From assembly GCA_965247585.1 (NCBI GenBank), contig CBDFHC010000004.1:1060079-1124078 (forward strand): a DNA stretch of 64,000 nt, read 5' to 3'. Numbering within the stretch: position 1 is the first letter of the stretch; every line of letters starts with the position of its first letter. This stretch comes from CBDFHC01 sp965247585 (GTDB lineage Bacteria; Chloroflexota; Dehalococcoidia; Lucifugimonadales; GCA-2712585). The notes beneath the pieces are model-generated. The model was given only the letters and a program-made list of their open reading frames with translations. It had not been told where the DNA came from and did not search any database. A program made the position numbers and the translations under genes. Of this stretch, positions 25,359 through 33,640 are shown piece by piece.

Positions 25359-26396
25359 CTAGCGGGCGGAGCGGGCCGCCCGTGCAAGCAGGTGGAGGAA
25401 GGCCGCCCGTCCGTGGGGAAGGGCCGCAAGCTCGGCCACATCGCCGACGCCCTGGGGAAGGGCGACGGCGACGGCCCTGCGTCCAAGCAAGCCCGCAAGC
25501 CGCTCGGTGGCCTCAAGGCCCGCGTCGTCAGCGTCGAAGGTGAGGAAGACCCGGGGGCAGCCCCGCAGGCCCTCCGCCACCCTCTCGACCCCCTGTGTGC
25601 CCAGGGCTGCGACGGCGGGGACGCCCCAACCCGCAAGGGCAAGCCAGTCGAAGACACCCTCGGCGACGACCGCCAAGGGCGGCGCGGGGCCGAGACCCGC
25701 AAGCCCAAGCACCGGCTTGGGGCCGGGAAGCGCCTGGAACCTGGGCGTCCGGTCGGGGTCTACAGCCCGCCCGACAAGCCACCGGACAAGCCCGCCTGAG
25801 ATGTCCGGGACGACCACCATCCCGGCGAACCGCTCAGAACCCCGCTCGGTGAACAGGCCGCATTCCCTGAGCCGTCCGGCATCGAAGCCGTCAGACGCAA
25901 GGGCCTCCCGCAGCCCGTGCCCCGGCGAATAGCCGAGGCCCAGCCGCAGGGCTGCGTCAAGTCCGACGCCCCGCGAGGCAAGGTACGCCCAAGCCGCGGG
26001 GTTGCGCCGGAGCTGCCCGGCGTAGAAGCGCGCCGCCGCCGTCAGCAGCGACGGGTCCCTGGGAGGCAACGGGGGCGGCGTGGGACGCCTTGCAGCAACC
26101 GGACGACTGACAGTGGGGTAAGCGTTCCCGTCAAGCCGCCGGATCGCCTCGGGCAGGCTCAGGTTCTCGGCGCGCCGGATGAAGTCCAGCACGTCGCCCC
26201 CCTCGCCGCACCCGAAGCAGTAGAACCGCTCCGAGTCGGCGTACACCGTGAAGCTGCCCTCCGCCTCATCGTGGAAGGGGCAGACGCCCTGGCGGACCCT
26301 GCCCCGACCCCTGAGTCTGACTCCCGCCGCCTCCACCGTGTCGCCCAGGGGGTGACGCGCCTTCAGCGCGGGAATGTCCACGTTGGCCGTGACCAT
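25359..26396 (-). CDS. DNA primase (CHC2 zinc finger plus Toprim)
   Basis: 345 residues. The zinc finger CPFHDEAEGSFTVYADSERF leads to CFGCGEGGDVLDFI. A linker follows, then a Toprim domain with VVAEGVFDWLAL and LTFDADDAGLEATERLAGLL. It is shorter than cellular DnaG, lacking the C-terminal helicase-binding domain, as in element primases. ATG 26396 forms a TGATG overlap with the previous gene. It would prime replication or second-strand synthesis of the element. Confidence 0.9.
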   Translation of the reverse strand: MVTANVDIPALKARHPLGDTVEAAGVRLRGRGRVRQGVCPFHDEAEGSFTVYADSERFYCFGCGEGGDVLDFIRRAENLSLPEAIRRLDGNAYPTVSRPVAARRPTPPPLPPRDPSLLTAAARFYAGQLRRNPAAWAYLASRGVGLDAALRLGLGYSPGHGLREALASDGFDAGRLRECGLFTERGSERFAGMVVVPDISGGLVRWLVGRAVDPDRTPRFQALPGPKPVLGLAGLGPAPPLAVVAEGVFDWLALAGWGVPAVAALGTQGVERVAEGLRGCPRVFLTFDADDAGLEATERLAGLLGRRAVAVALPQGVGDVAELAALPHGRAAFLHLLARAARSAR

Positions 26397-26875
26397 CACG
26401 CACCCCCGTTCAGGGACCGCAGCCCCCGCAGGCTGCGCCCCGAGACCAGCTTGCCGGGTCTCCAGCGCATCCCCAGGACCGCCACGACCTCAAGCGTCCC
26501 GCCGTCGTCCGTGGGCACCAGGGCTGCGGCCCTGCCCGTGCCCTGGCTGTAAACCAGAGCGTCCCGGTCTCCGAACTGCCGCCGAACCAGGTCCGTCCAC
26601 TCGGCGTAGGCCCACCGAGCCTCGTGCCTCTCCGCCTTCCCTACGTCCATGCCGGCGAGGACCGCCAGCGCCGTGTCGGTGTCCCCCGCCTGCCGCATCC
26701 GCCGCGCCTCGTGGACGCTCTTGGCCACGCTCGGTGTCTCCGTCGCCATAGCCGTCTGCGGCTGCTCCTTGAACATCGCCGCAATGAGCTGGTCGACCAG
26801 CTCTTCGAGGCTGCGCCGGGGCCTCACTACGTTGTCCATCGTCCGATTGCCTGCTACTACCGTTGCCGTCGTCAT
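26396..26875 (-). CDS. Hypothetical protein upstream of primase
   Basis: 159 residues, no recognised family. The N-terminal part SLEELVDQLIAAMFKEQP is helical; the C-terminal part (YAEWTDLVRRQFGDRDALVYS, LEVVAVLGMRWRPGKLVSGR) looks like a compact beta domain. ATG 26875 follows GGAGG by five bases. It is coupled to the primase by a TGATG overlap. Confidence 0.7.
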   Translation of the reverse strand: MTTATVVAGNRTMDNVVRPRRSLEELVDQLIAAMFKEQPQTAMATETPSVAKSVHEARRMRQAGDTDTALAVLAGMDVGKAERHEARWAYAEWTDLVRRQFGDRDALVYSQGTGRAAALVPTDDGGTLEVVAVLGMRWRPGKLVSGRSLRGLRSLNGGA

Positions 26876-26945
26876 CACGACCTCCTTCTGTGTTGTGTTG
26901 CCTTTGTTGCCTTGCCGTTTGCGCCCGCTTGCGGGCAAAGAAGAA

Positions 26946-26972
26946 GGACCGCCCCCGGATGGGAGGCGGCCC
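26946..26972 (-). repeat. Intercistronic hairpin
   Basis: CCGCC / GGCGG core stem in the gap after the membrane-protein gene. A weaker member of the hairpin set. Confidence 0.45.
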
Positions 26973-27013
26973 TTTGCGTTGGGATGGGTATGAGGGAGCC
27001 GGAGGGTCCGTCG

Positions 27014-27529
27014 TCAGCGGCGACGGACCCTCCCCACCGGACGCCGGGGCATGAACCGCCGAAGCAGCAGCGCTCCGACGCCCAGCCCGACGAGGTTCAG
27101 GAAGAAGAGCTCCACGTCGAGGGTCAGCAGCGGCGCCGCAACGACCAGGGCGACCGCCCCAGCCACCACGACCCGCTTGCGCTTCCACCAGGGCCGCTTC
27201 TCAGGGGCCTTGACCGCCGCGTCGCGTACCGGCTCGTAGGCCGTCCAGATGGGCAGCCCGGTGAGCGCTTCAAACTCGGTTATCACCACGCCGGCCGAGC
27301 AGCCCCCGGTGTGGCACCGCACGTCGATGCCATCGCCGTCCGGTCGCTGCCGAAACGCCAGCTCGTCCGACTTTCCGCCGTGGCAGATGGCCGTCGTCGT
27401 CCAGAACCAGCCCCGCTCGAAGCTCACCCGGAGCGGAAGCAGGTCTGCGATCCGCTTCGCGCTCGGTCCCGTGTACCGTTCCGCCATGTCCTGTCCTCCT
27501 TCCTTGGTCTGTGTCCGTGATTCGTCCAT
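27014..27529 (-). CDS. Zinc-finger-like protein with C-terminal membrane anchor
   Basis: 171 residues, first gene of the long minus-strand operon. The N-terminal half has CHGG and RCHTGGCSAG spaced like a degenerate CHC2 finger. The C-terminal part has two hydrophobic stretches (VVVAGAVALVVAAPLLTL, FFLNLVGLGVGALLL) and an Arg-rich end. ATG 27529 follows GGAGGTG by eight bases; ATG 27487 also has a good ribosome site and may be used. It may tether the replication apparatus to the membrane; this is speculative. Confidence 0.7.
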   Translation of the reverse strand: MDESRTQTKEGGQDMAERYTGPSAKRIADLLPLRVSFERGWFWTTTAICHGGKSDELAFRQRPDGDGIDVRCHTGGCSAGVVITEFEALTGLPIWTAYEPVRDAAVKAPEKRPWWKRKRVVVAGAVALVVAAPLLTLDVELFFLNLVGLGVGALLLRRFMPRRPVGRVRRR

Positions 27530-28206
27530 GCCGATGCACCTCCTTTGCCTGGTGTCCTGATTCCGTGTCCGATTGCCGAAAACGCACTCCGCCCACGGTC
27601 GAAAGTCGAACGCGGAAGACGGAGCGGGGGTGAGAAAGACGCAGCTCGACCCAGGGTCAAATCACGGGGAATCGACCTGGGGGGCTGCGATGAAATAGGT
27701 TGTGCGACCGGCCTGCAGATCAACCACAGTACGGTGCGGTGAGAGCAACGCAGCCTACGAGGTCATCGCAGACCGGCGCGTTGTTGAGCTGCGGCCAGTT
27801 CCACAGGAACCATGCCGCAGACGAGAGGAACCGGCCAGTGTGCAGTGCGCACTCCGACCAGGGTGTCCGAGGGGCCGAAGCGAGAGACGCATCGCCCAGG
27901 GTGTCCCGGCTTCCGAATCGGCATCGGAAGAGCAGTGCTCGACCCCTCGACCGACTCACGCAGCGGGAAGGCGTTTATCCCTCGTGGAACGCCGTCGGGA
28001 GAGCAGGGCTCGATCCGTCAGGTCGCTCCGGGTCGGGGATGGACCCTCCAGGTTTCTAGGCACGAAACGCTGGAAAAAGCCAGAAACTGCGTCAATTATC
28101 GCCCGAACATCCGACCGAATGGAAGGCCCCGGACGGGGAAATCGGTCCCCTACGCCCAAATTGCTCGCTCCGACTTAGCTCCCATGTGGCAGACACCGGA
28201 CCGGGC
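27530..28206. other. Long gene-free region between the replication operon and the regulator
   Basis: About 680 bases with no convincing gene; the open frames here have no ribosome sites or recognisable sequence. An 11-bp direct repeat CCAGGGTGTCC occurs at 27858-27868 and 27896-27906. The motif GCTCGA(C/T)C recurs three times. It must contain the leftward operon promoter and is a candidate for the replication or transfer origin. Confidence 0.5.
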
Positions 28207-29097
28207 CTAGTTTCGCCAGAGTCCGCAGGTGAAGACGCGCCGGAGCCACCGACGCAGCAGCGCCCGGTTCCGCTCCGCCCGCACCCGCTTGAGGTCCTGC
28301 GTCAGCTCCCAGACCTTATCCCGCCGGTCGAACTCGTCCCAGGGGAACGAGGCCGGGGGCAGCGTCAACTCGTGCTCCCCGGCGATGGCCAGCTCCAGCT
28401 CCAACATTGGCTCCTGAACCTCCGTCCTGTCCAGCGTGGCGCCGGTCTTCAGGGTTTTGAGGAACTCGGCCCGCACTTCGCGCCACTCGACGATCACCGG
28501 CGCCGCATCGCCGTACACCAGGTCTTCATCGGGTTCGGCCTCCGGGGTCACCAGCTGGGGATACGGCCTGCTGGGGGCGTACCTCCGCTTCGGCCCCGGT
28601 TCGCTGTCCGCTCCGGTCGGAGAGGGCGTCTCGGACCCGCTCCTTCCCGCCTCCAGCCGCACCAGCCGCCACTCCACGTGCCGCATCGACCTTGCGTGCT
28701 CCTCCCTGGGCGCCTTGACCTCTCCCACGACGGCTTCGAGGCCGCCGCGCAGCTCCCGCTCCAAAGCAGACACCCGCTCCACCAACGCATCGACCCGATC
28801 CCGCTGCTGGGCGGCAGCCGAGCCGCCCCCCAGCAGCAGGTGCCGCTCCAGTGCGGCGCTCATTCGAGCGGTGAGCCTGCCTGACTCGACCGCCCGTGAC
28901 ACGGTTCTATAGCTGACTCCCAGGATCTCCGCCGCCTTCGCGCCGTCTTCGGCATCCATCATGTCCCGCAGCAACGCCTTCAGCCGCATCTCCCGCAGGC
29001 TGTCCAGACTCCGGCTCGATCCTGGATACAGCTCCTCCCAGTCCATCGTCTCCGTTTTGCCCCGCACCGGCGCTTTGTCCGCTTTCGTAGCTGCCAT
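28207..29097 (-). CDS. Putative DNA-binding regulator, coiled-coil (paralogue of the 53490-54329 gene)
   Basis: 296 residues. Residues 38-75 look like an HTH (DAEDGAKAAEILGVSYRTVSRA). A coiled coil follows (RVDALVERVSALERELRG) and an acidic middle. The C-terminus is LELAIAGEHELTLPPASFPWDEF then RALLRRWLRRVFTCGLW, and the same block ends the protein encoded at 53490-54329. It is divergent from the transfer operon and probably regulates it. The family has no name I recognise. Confidence 0.75.
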   Translation of the reverse strand: MAATKADKAPVRGKTETMDWEELYPGSSRSLDSLREMRLKALLRDMMDAEDGAKAAEILGVSYRTVSRAVESGRLTARMSAALERHLLLGGGSAAAQQRDRVDALVERVSALERELRGGLEAVVGEVKAPREEHARSMRHVEWRLVRLEAGRSGSETPSPTGADSEPGPKRRYAPSRPYPQLVTPEAEPDEDLVYGDAAPVIVEWREVRAEFLKTLKTGATLDRTEVQEPMLELELAIAGEHELTLPPASFPWDEFDRRDKVWELTQDLKRVRAERNRALLRRWLRRVFTCGLWRN

Positions 29098-29142
29098 TGT
29101 CCACTCCTCTCCGGTTCACCCACCGGCGTTTTGTCCACTTTC
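29065..29142. repeat. 22-bp direct repeat over the regulator start
   Basis: 29065-29086 and 29121-29142 share 20 of 22 bases (CACCGGCGYTTTGTCCRCTTTC), 56 bases apart. The first copy encodes residues 5-11 of the regulator; the second is upstream of it. This could be an operator or a duplicated 5' end. Confidence 0.65.
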
Positions 29143-29455
29143 ACAGGGAGGGCTGTCCAACCGTCGTGGAAGGAACCCCGGAGACAAAGTGCTCGCAGGC
29201 TACCTCCTGTAGGGGGGCGTTCCACGCCTACGCCAGCTTGCCCACGACCTCGCTTACAACCCGCCCACCGGACTCAAATCCCTGTACACGGGTATCACAC
29301 CACAACCGGGCCGCCATTTATCAGGCCCTGCAAGGGGGGACTCTGCGCGAGCCCGGGCACGCCGAAAGGCCCTCCTCGCTCACCATTCCTAAGCGCGTTT
29401 CGACTCCCCAGACTCGATGGGAGACAGACGACCCCATCGACGAGGAGGCGAAGAC
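29098..29455. other. Divergent regulatory region of the transfer operon
   Basis: About 360 bases between the regulator (minus) and the first transfer gene (plus). Apart from the direct repeat at 29121-29142, no clear promoter match was found. It should hold the promoters of both units. Confidence 0.45.
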
Positions 29456-30079
29456 ATGGGAGTTCCATCGACCGTCCGACGGTCCTTTATGAGAGCCGGG
29501 GGAAAGGCCAGGAGGCTTATGCCCCTGGCCGCCGCGCTGCTTCTGGCGGCGCTTGTGGCGATCCCATCGAGCAGCCTCGCCCTGGCCCAGACCTCCGACC
29601 TGTCCCTGGTCAACGAGGACGAGGATTTCATCGAGCGAAAGGGCGACGGGCGCTTCATAGCCCGCCCCCTCTTCAGCCGCGAGATCGACGTCCTCTACTA
29701 CGGCATCCGGGACGCCGACACCGGCGACTGGCTCACCGGCATGTACCGGGTGCAGGGCGGGGAGAAGAAGCGCAGCGACGGCTGGGAGTATTCCTGGGAG
29801 TACCCGGCCCTGGATGAGCAGCCCGACCTTGACCGCGACCGGGCCTACCTGCTGGTCATGCTGGTGCGGGAGACCGGCGGCTCCGCTCCCCACACCTTCC
29901 ACGCGGTGGTCCCCATCCACCAGCCGGGCCGCATCTGGGACAAGATTCTGTCCGCCCTCGACCCCGGACGCTGGGCGAAAGCCTTCGCCGGTTGGATCAT
30001 CGAGGGTGTCCACGGGACCCTTTGCGGCGTCGTTGAGCGGGCGTCCGGCGAGGACGCCGCCAACTGCCGGGGAGGGTAG
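29456..30079 (+). CDS. Secreted protein opening the transfer operon
   Basis: 207 residues from ATG 29456, 7 bases after GGAGG. An N-terminal signal (LMPLAAALLLAALVAIPSSSLALAQ) is followed by a compact beta-rich domain (DVLYYGIRDADTGDWLTGMY), ending with a GTLCGVVERASG segment. No named family. Position before the VirB6-like gene suggests a surface or periplasm-side component of the transfer channel. Confidence 0.7.
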   Translation: MGVPSTVRRSFMRAGGKARRLMPLAAALLLAALVAIPSSSLALAQTSDLSLVNEDEDFIERKGDGRFIARPLFSREIDVLYYGIRDADTGDWLTGMYRVQGGEKKRSDGWEYSWEYPALDEQPDLDRDRAYLLVMLVRETGGSAPHTFHAVVPIHQPGRIWDKILSALDPGRWAKAFAGWIIEGVHGTLCGVVERASGEDAANCRGG

Positions 30080-30085
30080 CCGCCC

Positions 30086-31069
30086 ATGAGCGACATCCTC
30101 ACCGGCACGGCTCCCGACCTGACCTACGCCAACGACCTGGTGCGCCAGGCGTGGATGGTCGTCTGGGCCATTACGTCGGGCGCGCTGGTGGTGATCCTGG
30201 GCTGGATGGGGCTGAGCTTCATCATGCAGGAGCACCTGGGGACCCGTCAGGCGGGCTGGCGGGAGATGGTGCCCCGCCTGGTGCTTGGCCTGGTGGCCGC
30301 CGCATCGTCCCTCTGGTGGTGCGCCCTGGTCATCGACGTGGCCGACGCCGTGTCCGGCTTCATCGCCGTCTCCCTGAACGTAACCGCCGGAGACATGCTG
30401 CGCTCGACGCTGCGGACCTTGCTGACGGCGGTACAGGCCGGAAGCGTGGGCATGGCCCTGCTGATGGCCGTGCTCTACCTGGTCTACGGCTTCTTCGTCC
30501 TCTACGTCATCGTGCAGATGGTGCTGCGCCTGGCCCTCATCGACATCCTGCTGGCCCTGGCCCCGATTGCGTTGGGGCTGTGGATTCTGCCCCACACGGC
30601 GGGCTGGGGCCGCCACTGGCTGCGCCTGTTCATGACGACCGTGTTCCAGCAGGCGGTGCAGCTCATCGCCCTGGCGATGGGTTTCGGCTTCCTCAACGAG
30701 TTCGCGTCAATAGCGGCCTTCGAGCCGGTGCAGGACCTGGTGTGGAAGCTGCTGATGTCTCTGGCCTTCGTCTACATGGCGACCAGGGTGCCGTCGATGA
30801 TGGGCAACCACGGGACCTTCGACGCCTGGCTGCACACCCTCTACTTCGGCATGTCGCTGCCCGGCTCGATGGTGCGCTCGGCCCGGTCCATCGGGTTGAT
30901 TGCGGGCGAGGCGGCGGGAGGCCCCGGTGGAATGGCGGTGGGGGCGATGGTGGCCGGAGCGGGCCTGTCGTCCGCCGCATCGGGCGTCCGCTCGATGGCG
31001 GACATGGCGACTCCCTCCGGCGGCGGCGACGGCGGCGGGGGAGACGCGCCCCGGAGCGCCGGGGAGTAG
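30086..31069 (+). CDS. VirB6/TrbL-like transfer membrane protein
   Basis: 327 residues with about six hydrophobic segments (WAITSGALVVILGWMGLSFI, LVLGLVAAASSLWWCALVI, VGMALLMAVLYLVYGFFVL, IDILLALAPIALGLWIL and more) and a Gly/Ala-rich cytoplasmic tail. This arrangement is typical of TrbL/VirB6 inner-membrane channel proteins. It starts 6 bases after the previous stop. Confidence 0.8.
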   Translation: MSDILTGTAPDLTYANDLVRQAWMVVWAITSGALVVILGWMGLSFIMQEHLGTRQAGWREMVPRLVLGLVAAASSLWWCALVIDVADAVSGFIAVSLNVTAGDMLRSTLRTLLTAVQAGSVGMALLMAVLYLVYGFFVLYVIVQMVLRLALIDILLALAPIALGLWILPHTAGWGRHWLRLFMTTVFQQAVQLIALAMGFGFLNEFASIAAFEPVQDLVWKLLMSLAFVYMATRVPSMMGNHGTFDAWLHTLYFGMSLPGSMVRSARSIGLIAGEAAGGPGGMAVGAMVAGAGLSSAASGVRSMADMATPSGGGDGGGGDAPRSAGE

Positions 31070-31249
31070 CCCCGCAACAGCAACGACAAGACAAAGACAA
31101 CGGCGCGGACGGGATTCGCGCCCATCGACAGCCCAAAGGGGGTGGGGAGATGCGCCGGTAGGCGGGTGGCTTTCGAGAGCGGAGCAACGAGCGAACAACC
31201 GAAGGACCGGGCGAGCAAGACGCCCGGAACTAGAGAGGAGAAAGAACCT

Positions 31250-31516
31250 ATGGCAGACCTGACACAGACCATATCGAACCTGGTGGGAATCCTGCTGGGC
31301 GTCGTGGGGGTCGTTGGCGTGGGCTTCTTCATCTACGGGGCCTACCTGTACCTGACAGCCAGCGGCGCGCCCCACCAGATGGAGCGGGGCAAGAGCGCCA
31401 TGATGACCGCCCTGGCGGGCATCGTCCTGGCGATGGTGGCCTACGGCGTGGTGGAGCTGGTGATGAACGCCGTCGTGGGTTCCCCAGTGGACCCCACAGT
31501 TCCAGACCCCAGCTAG
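31250..31516 (+). CDS. VirB2/TrbC-like pilin subunit
   Basis: 88 residues with two hydrophobic helices (NLVGILLGVVGVVGVGFFIYGAYLYL, given here in parts, and ALAGIVLAMVAYGVVELV) joined by a short charged loop with GKSAMM. This is the size and layout of VirB2-family pilins, without a long signal peptide. ATG 31250 follows GAGGAG. The frame is open upstream to 31142 but lacks a ribosome site there. Confidence 0.75.
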   Translation: MADLTQTISNLVGILLGVVGVVGVGFFIYGAYLYLTASGAPHQMERGKSAMMTALAGIVLAMVAYGVVELVMNAVVGSPVDPTVPDPS

Positions 31517-31541
31517 GCGGACACAGAAAGGAGAGAGAGCT

Positions 31542-33305
31542 ATGAGAGAACATGAAGTACCGACCCACGTGCAGGCCGAGGACCGGGTGCTGCTGTGGTT
31601 CACGTTTCCCCAGGTGGTGGCGATGACGGCGGTGTGCGCCCTGTCCTACGGCGCATACCGCTACGCCCCCGTCGGCCCCTCCGAGGTGAGGATGGCGCTG
31701 GCCGTCGTCCTGGGCCTTGCGGGTGCCGCGATGACCGTGGGACAGATCGGAGGCAGGCGGTTGCCCCTGGTGGCCGCCGACCTGTTGAAGTACCGGCTGG
31801 GGGCGCGGCGCTACGCCGGGCCTCCGGTGGAGTTGGTCCGCAGCGAGCCGCCCGCTCCCGTGCAGCCGGTTCAGAGCGGCCCCGGCCCTCTGCGGCTGAT
31901 GGCGAGGCGGGCGGGCAAGACCCTGCGCAGTCTGCGGAGGCGGCGCAAGGCCCGGGAGCGGCGGGGCGGACGAATGCCCTTCCGTCCCCATCGCTGGTTC
32001 GGCAAGCCCAAGAGGGAAGCGGGCAAGGACAACATCAACGGAAACGGCAATGAGGCCGGGACCCGAAAGGACCGGCGAAAGAAGACCCCGAAGACATGGA
32101 CAGCCGCTCTGGTCGCTGCGTCCCTGGCTTTGGCGGTCACGACCCTCCCCCAGGCGGCCTTGGCCGACGGCCATGAGCAGGACGGGGGCTGGACGTCCGA
32201 CGAGATCGAGTTCCAGCCCCCGCAGCCGGTCGAGGGGCGGCGGCTCTTCGTCGAGGGGCTGACGGTCTCCGGCGACCGGGCCGCCGTTACCCTGCGGGCC
32301 GCCACTGGCCTGGAACTCCGGGTGCGGAGCTTCGGCGGCTCCCAGGGCCGCTCGCTGCGGTTCTGGGGGAGGGCGAGCCTGGACGAGGGGGAGCGCATCG
32401 ACTACGACCTGCCCCTGCACGGCCCGTCGCCGTCCCTGACCTTTTCCTGGGAGGACACGCTGGGACAGGGCGGGGCCGTCACCCTGAAGGGCGGGCAGAT
32501 CCCGTACCCGCTTCCGGCAACCGACGGGGAGCTTTGCGACCTGCGGGTCGTCTCCCTGGGCTGGACGCCGGGAGTGATCCAGGGAGCGGTCGAGTCCGAG
32601 TGCGTCACCGAGATCGAGGAGGCGGTCAGCCTCCGGACCGTGGCCGGACACGTGGACGTGACCGAGACGGCGTTGCTGAAGGCCGAGGTGACCGCCATCG
32701 CCGGAACCCTCACGGTCGCCGGCAGCGGCTCTCAGGCCAGCGTGTCCTTCGTCGCGGGCGGCGAGACCCGCTTTCGGCTCCCGGTCGGGACGGGCCAGGC
32801 CGTCCACGAGGTGAGCGTCGAGGTCGTCCTGGAAGCCGGGCTGAGGATTCCGATGCCCCCGCTGACGCGGCTCACCCACCACCCGGAGCGGGTCGAACAC
32901 GTCACCAAAACCGTGCACCTCCTGCGCCCGGGGGACAGCGACGCCGACAGTGAGACGGCGACGGTCACCTGCGATGACGGCTCCACGTCTTCCGCCACCG
33001 CAACGGCCTACGCCTACGTCCCCAGCGTCACCATCGCCAAGGAGGTGACGGTGGACGTCCATCACCCGGAGCACGTGAAGGCCGAGGTGGTGGAGAGGTC
33101 GCCCATCACGAGGACGAGGGACGAGACCCTCTCCCCCGCATCAGGTACGGGGCAGGCTCTGGCGCTCAGCGTGGGGGCCGACGACCCCTTCGAGACCCTG
33201 TACGTGCCCCAGCCTGAGCCTGAGCCGGAAACCGCCGAGCAGACCCCCGGTGGCGGCGAGTTGAGCCACTGGTTCGACCTGCTGGGATGGGAGTGGCCGT
33301 GGTGA
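31542..33305 (+). CDS. PrgI/VirB3-like protein fused to a large extracytoplasmic domain
   Basis: 587 residues. Residues 1-115 match PrgI-family proteins (EHEVPTHVQAEDRVLLWFTF plus two membrane segments). A basic stretch with NGNGNE follows, then a second signal-like segment near residue 190 (AALVAASLALAVTTLPQAALA). The remaining 370 residues are beta-rich (ERVEHVTKTVHLL, VTVDVHHPEHVKAEVVE) with a Pro/Glu-rich end. PrgI proteins are usually about 100-130 residues. The fusion would attach an external domain to the VirB3/VirB4 complex. Confidence 0.75.
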   Translation: MREHEVPTHVQAEDRVLLWFTFPQVVAMTAVCALSYGAYRYAPVGPSEVRMALAVVLGLAGAAMTVGQIGGRRLPLVAADLLKYRLGARRYAGPPVELVRSEPPAPVQPVQSGPGPLRLMARRAGKTLRSLRRRRKARERRGGRMPFRPHRWFGKPKREAGKDNINGNGNEAGTRKDRRKKTPKTWTAALVAASLALAVTTLPQAALADGHEQDGGWTSDEIEFQPPQPVEGRRLFVEGLTVSGDRAAVTLRAATGLELRVRSFGGSQGRSLRFWGRASLDEGERIDYDLPLHGPSPSLTFSWEDTLGQGGAVTLKGGQIPYPLPATDGELCDLRVVSLGWTPGVIQGAVESECVTEIEEAVSLRTVAGHVDVTETALLKAEVTAIAGTLTVAGSGSQASVSFVAGGETRFRLPVGTGQAVHEVSVEVVLEAGLRIPMPPLTRLTHHPERVEHVTKTVHLLRPGDSDADSETATVTCDDGSTSSATATAYAYVPSVTIAKEVTVDVHHPEHVKAEVVERSPITRTRDETLSPASGTGQALALSVGADDPFETLYVPQPEPEPETAEQTPGGGELSHWFDLLGWEWPW

Positions 33306-33619
33306 GGCGCGCACTGACGGCAATGCTTCTCGCCGGGGTTGCGCTGGCATCGCTCGGCGCGGCCCCGGTCGAGGAGCGAGCGATGCTGGAAGCCTTCGAC
33401 AAGGCGCTCACCGCGATGGCCTACGCCGCCGCCGGTTTCGCCGTCTTCGCCATCGTCTGGGCCGGGTTCCTGCTGATGGCCGAGGGCGGCGACGAGCGGG
33501 GTGGGGGACGCGCCAAGACCGCCGTCGTCATGGCGGTGGTCGGTCTCGTGCTGGTGCTGCTGGCCAAGGCCGTGGCGGCCCTGCTGCGCAGCGGCATCGT
33601 CTCCTCCCTGATCCCCTAG
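33302..33619 (+). CDS. Second VirB2-like pilin
   Basis: 105 residues from GTG 33302, which overlaps the previous stop (GTGA) and has GGAG seven bases upstream; ATG 33287 is an alternative. A signal peptide (ALTAMLLAGVALASLGAAP) precedes two hydrophobic helices (MAYAAAGFAVFAIVWAGFLL, AVVMAVVGLVLVLLAKAVAAL). Same two-helix layout as the pilin at 31250. Confidence 0.7.
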   Translation: MRRALTAMLLAGVALASLGAAPVEERAMLEAFDKALTAMAYAAAGFAVFAIVWAGFLLMAEGGDERGGGRAKTAVVMAVVGLVLVLLAKAVAALLRSGIVSSLIP

Positions 33620-33640
33620 CAACCAAAGGAGGACAGTGAC

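Noticed and set aside
27702..28178. 158-codon plus-strand frame in the gene-free region
   Set aside because: No ribosome site, Arg/Ser-rich random composition, no recognisable family.
31329..33074. 581-codon minus-strand frame
   Set aside because: Antisense to the PrgI-fusion and pilin genes; GC-driven.
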